NCBI GenBank assembly: GCA_002396665.1 | Contig: DGYJ01000123.1 | Span: 27,235-46,349 of the forward strand | Direction: 5' to 3' | Origin: Bdellovibrionaceae bacterium UBA5009 | GTDB lineage: Bacteria; Bdellovibrionota; Bdellovibrionia; Bdellovibrionales; Bdellovibrionaceae | DNA: 19,115 nucleotides | Shown here: positions 15,101-19,115 of the stretch, in pieces | Layout of the letters: each line of letters begins with the position of its first letter | Numbering within the stretch: position 1 is the first letter of the stretch | Translations under genes and position numbers: made by a program | Notes under the pieces: model-generated | Seen by the model: the letters and a program-made list of their open reading frames with translations, nothing else | What the model was told of the DNA's origin: nothing | Database searches by the model: none

Positions 15101-15337
15101 TTAAATGCCGAGGAAGAAAAGCAGTACAAAGCTGGGATTGCTAAAGTGGCCGAGCCCTTCAATATGAAAGCCAAAGAAAGCTTCAAATTGGCGGTTGATA
15201 GATCAAGGGAGCTTGATGTCTTTAATCAGGCCTATAAAAATTCGTACGATGTCATGAACAAAGCAGATGCCTTGCTGTACTACAACCAAGGCGAAGCCGT
15301 TTTTGATACTCGTTACGTGAACTGGATTGGGTTGTAA
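12128..15337 (+). CDS. gltD: Large secreted TPR protein, GltD (AgmU)-like
   Basis: A protein of 1069 residues. The signal peptide has basic QQNKKNY, hydrophobic WVIMSLVFVASLFAA, and likely cleavage after AFA (about residue 32), followed by a Lys/Ala-rich start. The mature protein is almost wholly helical repeats of TPR type. Clear examples are ALYFLGYNYFELGDSKKGAD (about 212-231), the repeat with EYYFENDKWSKAYSEY, EIRFRMGRIYYQHNQFDQAN (about 597-616) and NAAVMYEALGKNREAIKLYE (about 797-816). M. xanthus AgmU/GltD is a periplasmic TPR protein of about 1200 residues, part of the moving Glt complex that links the inner-membrane motor to the outer membrane. Position before the TPR lipoprotein gene agrees. 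It starts 24 bases after gltC and ends 1 base before gltE. TPR-rich sequences evolve fast, so the name depends on order and size. Confidence 0.82.
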   Translation: MGHQQNKKNYPWVIMSLVFVASLFAASDLAFAKKKAAATKSTGPKKTVGELLSQVNKQDRGGGLQSKKAFTSLPESRLQFQKLENHNLEDVKPPRSSEILESSSAQGDMAAYEKILDRQIDELYKLTKKFKDSSTRGELWLRLAELYVEKAVLIDSREQDEFDKKLLAFNQGKTKQKPTLNSTASKAYNKKAVQLYEWFQRDFPRDPKMAQALYFLGYNYFELGDSKKGADFYERLKASYPRSQFVGESQFALGEYYFENDKWSKAYSEYSGLIKDKRHPLHFFAAYKGAWCLYRIGRYQEALKYIEYIIKSGREGAESGESRRTVNKTKLENEAQRDVVVFYAAAGDPRKAPEYFRNLLGKDEWVQVEKLAYYSMDKGNKDASQDLFKMLIDRDPQSPKAFEYQYQIVQSFFYAKNSNTFKEELYRWIKDYGAASTWYGANQGNQELLSNSYKLREQTLRNWILQQHQTAQNSRTKNSQLMANDGYKLYLQEFPTSPLIPDMHFYHGELLYDMGQYDEAGVQYKWVVDNAPQSKFADKSAQNLLLAVEKSVPSDKELQKRVGQSTEPISLDPKAERFITAAQWYIEKFPNSEKAPEIRFRMGRIYYQHNQFDQANKIFKEVVQKYPKTKYSEYSANLILDIYNLKKDYIGLEKTGKELLADSSFAGSKAGEEIRGVLEKANFKKAQDLEGDKKFAESAFQFENFANQNAKSNLAVTAWFNAGVNFERAGLNEKAVKSYQNVLASKDAAATPLKQKTKRLLAKIYQDAILYDESAKLFMEAAEEAPQDPLAANFIYNAAVMYEALGKNREAIKLYEEFLQKSKRYQEKVEVLFSLAEMHRKSNQRTYAMNRYQEYIESNPSNAQNVIAAHYQLSQLHRGEEATKWKEKTVAVQRRLSAKQSGVGAKEAAQLKFEKAQETFQQFRAVSIPHDPQKQKKAVNQKLELLNALTKELGDVIKVDSAEEIVASLNLIGEANAHMSQAILSAPLPKGLNAEEEKQYKAGIAKVAEPFNMKAKESFKLAVDRSRELDVFNQAYKNSYDVMNKADALLYYNQGEAVFDTRYVNWIGL

Positions 15338-15338
15338 T

Positions 15339-16223
15339 ATGAAAAACAAATTAGCTAGCCTTATCTTTGCGGTGTCGATGATACATTTTGTAGTGGGTTG
15401 TTCAAGTTCCAGCGAAAAAGCGGATTCGAACCAAGATGTCCCAATGAAATCCTATGCTGCCGAGGATGTGTCACCGGATGCTGGGTCAAGTGAAAAACCT
15501 GCAAAAAAATCATTGGTGACATCTAAAAAGTCAGACACCAAGGCAAAGACTAAAGAAGAAAAAGCATCAGCTTTGGACGAGGCCATTCAGTCGCAAAATG
15601 ATGATCAAATCATTCGTTCGTCTTCGCAGGTGTTAATGGGGCAGCCCCAGGATCTTAAGGCATTGAATTCCATCGCCATGGCCTATTACCGTAAAGGTCG
15701 CTACTCACTTTCTGAATCCATTTTGAAAAAAGCATTAACTGTGAATCAAAATACAAGTGCACTTTACTCTAATTTGGGTGTTGTTCTTTTGGCCCAAGGG
15801 GAAAAGCGCGAAGCGGCCCAAAATTTCAAAAAGGCCTTGCAACTGAATGGTGAAGACACAGTGGCGGCAGCTAATTTAGGTTCTGTTTATGTGCAAGAAA
15901 AAAATTATTCAAAGGCCAATGTGACTCTAGAGATCGCCTACCGCCAGGGTTTTCGTGAAATTAAAATTATGAATAATTATGCCGTCGCCTTGGCCGCAGA
16001 AAAACAATACGAAAAAGCGGAAGAGATTTATCGTGAAATTATTAAAAAACAGCCTTCACATCGTGAGGCTTTATTCAATTTCGCGATTTTATTGATCGAC
16101 GACATGAAAAAGTACAACGAAGGTCTAGAAATAATACAAAAGCTAAAACTTTTTGGTGGGCCAGGTGATTCTAGAAATCGAATAATTGCTTTGGAAAATA
16201 AGGCAAAAGCGGGTTTAAAATAG
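15339..16223 (+). CDS. gltE: TPR lipoprotein, GltE (AglT)-like
   Basis: A 294-residue lipoprotein. MKNKLASLIFAVSMIHFVVGC gives a type II signal with lipobox VVGC and Cys21, followed by four Ser. A Lys/Ser/Glu-rich linker (about 22-75) leads to four or five TPR units: LNSIAMAYYRKGRYSLSESI, YSNLGVVLLAQGEKREAAQN, AANLGSVYVQEKNYSKAN, NNYAVALAAEKQYEKAEEIY and one more. The residue after the lipidated Cys is Ser, which in E. coli rules favours outer-membrane sorting. AglT/GltE is the TPR lipoprotein of the gliding complex, encoded between gltD and the gltF/gltG genes, as here. I chose ATG 15339, because an in-frame TTG at 15327 would add residues ahead of the signal peptide and overlap gltD. A GGATTGGG upstream can serve as a ribosome-binding site. 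Confidence 0.83.
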   Translation: MKNKLASLIFAVSMIHFVVGCSSSSEKADSNQDVPMKSYAAEDVSPDAGSSEKPAKKSLVTSKKSDTKAKTKEEKASALDEAIQSQNDDQIIRSSSQVLMGQPQDLKALNSIAMAYYRKGRYSLSESILKKALTVNQNTSALYSNLGVVLLAQGEKREAAQNFKKALQLNGEDTVAAANLGSVYVQEKNYSKANVTLEIAYRQGFREIKIMNNYAVALAAEKQYEKAEEIYREIIKKQPSHREALFNFAILLIDDMKKYNEGLEIIQKLKLFGGPGDSRNRIIALENKAKAGLK

Positions 16224-16238
16224 AAAAGAGTGGAAAGA

Positions 16239-16547
16239 ATGAAAGTTCTCATTAACTTTTTAATTGGTCAAAGTCTGAAATCAGCAATGATTTTAGTTTT
16301 TTGTCTTTTCAGCGGTGCAGCTTTAGCTGAAACTGCGCCGGCAAATTTGGTTAAAGTTAAAGACAGAAAAGCAACTTTGAATTTTGAAGATGAACTAGTA
16401 GAAGGAACAACTCAAAAGCCAGAACTTTTTTATTTGTTCCAAAAAAAGAATTTTAACTATAAAAAATTAATTAAACTGCGAGAAAACTTTTTGCCCGAAA
16501 TGAGAAAAACAACTGAGGATTTACAGCGAGTTCGGGGTGTGAATTGA
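16239..16547 (+). CDS. Small exported protein in the gltF position
   Basis: A protein of 102 residues from ATG 16239 (an in-frame GTG at 16230 would add three). The N-terminus MKVLINFLIGQSLKSAMILVF... is a signal peptide or anchor with likely cleavage after AALA (about residue 29). The mature 70 residues are charged and partly helical: VKVKDRKATLNFEDELVEG, then LFYLFQKKNFNYKKLIKLRE. No catalytic motif is seen. Its place between the TPR lipoprotein and the FHA/TonB-like protein corresponds to gltF in the myxobacterial cluster. Similarity to GltF itself was not established, so no symbol is given. Its stop overlaps the TTG of the next gene, which indicates tight translational coupling and supports this short frame being real. 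Function inferred only from context: a periplasmic accessory of the Glt machine. Confidence 0.72.
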   Translation: MKVLINFLIGQSLKSAMILVFCLFSGAALAETAPANLVKVKDRKATLNFEDELVEGTTQKPELFYLFQKKNFNYKKLIKLRENFLPEMRKTTEDLQRVRGVN

Positions 16548-18685
16548 AGACGCCAGTCATATTACGAGTATACAAAAGCAATCAACTTAAAGAAGTCAGA
16601 CAATTTGATCTTGATCAAATTGTCATTGGTCACGAGTCTGACGTTCAGTTAGATCTTTCAGATGAGGCCGTATCGCCGATTCACTGTTTGATCGAACTTC
16701 GTGAAGGTGGATACTTTATCAGTGACCTTGGTTCTAAAACTGGAACCTACAAAAATGGTCAACCAGTTCTAGACGAGCAGTTGAATTCTGGTGATGAAAT
16801 TATTATTGGACCATTTAAAATTAATTTTTTTGTTGGAATTCTAAAACCAAAAACAGGGGCTGTGACCTCATCTCCAGCCACAAGTCATTCGACAAGCTCT
16901 TCGTCAACATTTGATCCGGATAAGACACAGCTGATTGATTCCCATAAAGTGGCAGAGCCCGTTGTTGCTGCGCCAGTGGCGACACAAAAACCTGCTCCTG
17001 CCGCGGCGCCTGCATCGACTGCAGTGAAGTCATCAAAGCCAGTGCCTTCGCCAGCACAAGAAGTAAAAGCTTCTGTGGTAAAACCAGAATTGCGACCAGT
17101 GATTCGTTATGAATCTAAAACCAAGAAACGTAAAAAAGTTTCTTTTGCTCCGCCCAGTGATATTAAAGATCTTGGGACAGTTCTAAAGCCAACGAAGGGG
17201 CCAGTCGTAGAACTGATCGTCGCTTGGAAAGAAAGAGTTTTAACAACTTATCACTTTAAAAATAAATCTGTCGTTCGTGTTGGATCAACGGCGAACGAAC
17301 AGTTGCAATTTCATGGGGCGAAGTTGCCACAAGGCTGGCCATTGATTGAAATTGGTTCGACAGTAAAAATCAATTTGCACCCAGAGATGAATGCTGATCT
17401 TGTCACGGCCCAAGGTGGACAAGATCTTGCTGCCATGTTGAATTCTGGCAAAGCTACGAAGTCTGCCCAAGGACATCAATTGCGCTTGGATCAGAATGAA
17501 GTTTTGCACACAACGCTTCCGGGTGGACAATTAAATCTGTACTTCAGATTTGTGCCGCAAACTCCATCTGTTCCATTGGCGCCAATGTTTTTAACAGGAA
17601 CAGAGCTTGCCGGAGTGGTGCTTTCACTGATTGTGTCTGCCGTGTTGGCATTTTACATCGCCGCAGTTAGTCCACAAGAAGATCAGAAAAAAGAAGAAGA
17701 CATTACTCGCGTGGCCCAGGTTATTTTTAATAAACCGCCAGAGCCTGTGGTGAAAACTCCTCCGCCACCAAAAGTTCCTCCAGTTCCGCCACCTGAAGTG
17801 AAGCCACCTCCTCCGAAGCAGCCAGAAAAAGCGAAGGTTTCGGATCAGAAGCGTGAGCAGCAGGTGAAAGGTGCGCCGACAAATCAACAAAAAGCACAGC
17901 AAGCGGCACAAGCCCAGCGTGCAAACGAAGTGGCGCCAATTCCAAATTCACAAAATCGTCCTAAGAAATTCACATCCACCAAGCAGGGCGGCGCTGTGAA
18001 GTTGGGACAAAACGCCGGGGCCAATGCCCAAAGTGCAAACAAAGACGTTTCAAAAATTGGTTTGTTTGGTGCTTTTGGTGGCGGTGGAATTCGTAATAAA
18101 TTAGATCAAGCTTATCAAGGCGCTGGTGGAATTCTTGGCCAAGCAGAAAAAGCTTCTGGAAGTTCTGGTTTTGCTGAAAACCGCGAAGGTGATGACCTGG
18201 GATCAAAATTTAAAGATTCTGGCGCTGGCGGAAAAGGAACTGCAACCCAAGGGATCGCTGGCATTGGCACAAAAGGAAGATCCAGTGGAATGAGTGCCTA
18301 CGGAAGCACAGAAGGTTTTGGTGATAAAACATCTGTGGCCATCGAAGCTGGTGGTGCGGAAGAAAGTTTTGTTGGAACAATTGATAAAGAAGCTGTTCGT
18401 CGACGAATCAAGCACAATATTAATTTGATCCGCGGATGCTACGTGCAAGAGTTGAGCAAGCTTGATCGCGGTGGTCAAAGATCCTTCGACGGTAAAATCG
18501 TACTGACTTGGGACATCGTCGCAGGTGGAGTTGCTAAAAATGTAAGAGTTAAGGAATCAACGTTAAACAACCGGGTTGTTGAAAACTGTGTTGCCGAAAG
18601 ATTGGCGTCAATTCAGTTTCCAGACCCACCGGAAGGTCTAACGGCAGAAGTGTCGTATCCTTTCGTATTTAGACCAGCACAATAA
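16544..18685 (+). CDS. gltG: FHA / transmembrane / TonB-like coupling protein, GltG (PglI)-like
   Basis: A protein of 713 residues. An FHA domain (about 1-100) has IGHESDVQLDL (28-38), SPIHCLI (44-50) and GSKTGTYKNG (63-72). An Ala/Pro/Ser/Thr-rich linker follows (100-200), then a second folded cytoplasmic region (about 218-338) containing VVRVGSTANEQLQF. One transmembrane helix (about 350-374) is followed by a periplasmic Pro-rich stretch (398-430) and a Gly/Ala/Gln-rich spacer to 600. The C-terminal AgmX/PglI-type domain (about 610-713) has RGCYVQEL, GKIVLTWDIVAGG, ESTLNN, a second Cys (682), QFPDPP and YPFVF. Like TonB or TolA, such proteins carry energy from a TolQR-type motor to the outer membrane. 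In M. xanthus GltG links the AglRQS motor to the periplasmic Glt proteins. The TTG start overlaps the preceding stop and is the only start that keeps the FHA domain. Confidence 0.88.
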   Translation: MKTPVILRVYKSNQLKEVRQFDLDQIVIGHESDVQLDLSDEAVSPIHCLIELREGGYFISDLGSKTGTYKNGQPVLDEQLNSGDEIIIGPFKINFFVGILKPKTGAVTSSPATSHSTSSSSTFDPDKTQLIDSHKVAEPVVAAPVATQKPAPAAAPASTAVKSSKPVPSPAQEVKASVVKPELRPVIRYESKTKKRKKVSFAPPSDIKDLGTVLKPTKGPVVELIVAWKERVLTTYHFKNKSVVRVGSTANEQLQFHGAKLPQGWPLIEIGSTVKINLHPEMNADLVTAQGGQDLAAMLNSGKATKSAQGHQLRLDQNEVLHTTLPGGQLNLYFRFVPQTPSVPLAPMFLTGTELAGVVLSLIVSAVLAFYIAAVSPQEDQKKEEDITRVAQVIFNKPPEPVVKTPPPPKVPPVPPPEVKPPPPKQPEKAKVSDQKREQQVKGAPTNQQKAQQAAQAQRANEVAPIPNSQNRPKKFTSTKQGGAVKLGQNAGANAQSANKDVSKIGLFGAFGGGGIRNKLDQAYQGAGGILGQAEKASGSSGFAENREGDDLGSKFKDSGAGGKGTATQGIAGIGTKGRSSGMSAYGSTEGFGDKTSVAIEAGGAEESFVGTIDKEAVRRRIKHNINLIRGCYVQELSKLDRGGQRSFDGKIVLTWDIVAGGVAKNVRVKESTLNNRVVENCVAERLASIQFPDPPEGLTAEVSYPFVFRPAQ

Positions 18686-18691
18686 TTTTTT

Positions 18692-18700
18692 AAGGAGGAG
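18692..18700 (+). promoter_or_regulatory. Strong ribosome-binding site of the aglR-like gene
   Basis: AAGGAGGAG, the best Shine-Dalgarno in the window, precedes GTG 18704. The motor subunit is needed in several copies per complex, which would fit strong initiation. Confidence 0.7.
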
Positions 18701-18703
18701 ATC

Positions 18704-19115
18704 GTGAACCCAGTGGATACAGTTGAAAATACAAATTTCTTTTTAAGAGCCTTCCATGAAGGCGGACCCGTGATGATCATCATCGCAGCATTTGGTGTGA
18801 TGACAGTTTTCTTGATCATCGAAAGATTTATCAAATTGAAAGAAATTTCAGTTGATAAAAAAGAGTTCACAGATCAAGTCTACAGAATGGTTGTTTCTGG
18901 TGATTTGCGCGGAGCAATTTCATATTGCGATGGCCGCCCATCTCCGCTGACAAACACTGTGAAGGCTGGCCTAATTCAAGCCATGAACAAACGCCCCGAC
19001 GAAGAAATTCAAGTGGCGATGGATGCTGCAGTTTTGCGTGAAATGCCAAAAATCGAAGGCGGGACTTCGTTTCTTGCTGTCTTTGGTAACGTGGCGGTGT
19101 TAGCGGGACTCCTTT
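18704..19115 (+). CDS. aglR: TolQ/ExbB/MotA-family proton channel subunit, AglR-like, 3' end cut
   Basis: I read 137 codons from GTG 18704 to the window edge with no stop. The N-terminus is short and outside the membrane. A first transmembrane helix, VMIIIAAFGVMTVFLIIERF (about 23-42), follows. Next comes a cytoplasmic region of TolQ type with LRGAISYCDGRPSPLTNTVKAG and the helix DAAVLREMPKIEGG. The start of the second transmembrane helix, FLAVFGNVAVLAGLL, corresponds to the family's A-N-V-A-x-L-x-GLLGTV motif. TolQ/ExbB/MotA proteins form a pentameric inner-membrane proton channel around a TolR/ExbD/MotB dimer. The place directly after gltG makes AglR of the gliding motor the likely identity; TolQ or ExbB paralogues are the alternatives. 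AglQ and AglS (TolR/ExbD type) would be expected just beyond the right edge. Confidence 0.88.
   Translation, partial: MNPVDTVENTNFFLRAFHEGGPVMIIIAAFGVMTVFLIIERFIKLKEISVDKKEFTDQVYRMVVSGDLRGAISYCDGRPSPLTNTVKAGLIQAMNKRPDEEIQVAMDAAVLREMPKIEGGTSFLAVFGNVAVLAGLL

Overview
The window looks like chromosome from a predatory or Bdellovibrio-like bacterium (Bdellovibrionota/Myxococcota side of the tree), somewhat AT-leaning. The evidence is the gene set: a compact operon whose products match, in order and architecture, the myxobacterial Glt/Agl gliding machinery. This machinery is also known from Bdellovibrio. It sits behind a KDO (LPS inner core sugar) gene block. The organism call is inference from gene content, since no rRNA or other marker is present.

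Left part (1-4047), mixed orientation. An AAA_14/DUF4143-type ATPase runs off the left edge on the minus strand (1-1024). It appears to be leaderless, with promoter and start codon inside a palindrome. Next come a minus-strand lipoprotein with a BamE/SmpA-like C-terminus (1067-1645), a plus-strand FliL-like single-pass membrane protein with a long cytoplasmic N-terminus (1790-2707), and a minus-strand FHA-AAA+-HTH sigma-54 activator (2737-4047).

Middle part (4232-8954), all plus strand and tightly spaced: engB (ribosome-assembly GTPase), kdsB (CMP-KDO synthetase), pyrG (CTP synthase, which makes the CTP that KdsB uses), kdsD (arabinose-5-phosphate isomerase) and kdsC (KDO-8-P phosphatase). 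kdsA, the step between kdsD and kdsC, is not in the window. The lptC/lptA/lptB/rpoN genes that commonly follow kdsC are not there either.

Right part (8951-19115) starts with a start codon overlapping the kdsC stop. It holds two small outer-membrane beta-barrel proteins (GltA/GltB type), a secreted TPR protein (GltC), a 1069-residue secreted TPR protein (GltD/AgmU), a TPR lipoprotein (GltE/AglT) and a small exported protein in the gltF position. These are followed by an FHA-transmembrane-Pro-rich-TonB-like protein (GltG) and the beginning of a TolQ/ExbB/MotA-type channel subunit (AglR), cut by the right edge. Together they describe a trans-envelope machine. A proton-driven inner-membrane motor (AglR and presumably AglQ/S beyond the edge) couples through GltG to periplasmic TPR proteins and outer-membrane barrels.

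No tRNA, rRNA, CRISPR array, insertion sequence or integrase was seen. No stretch over 300 bases lacks a gene. Four genes (fliL-like, pyrG, gltD, gltG) use TTG starts, each judged from a nearby ribosome-binding site or from domain completeness.
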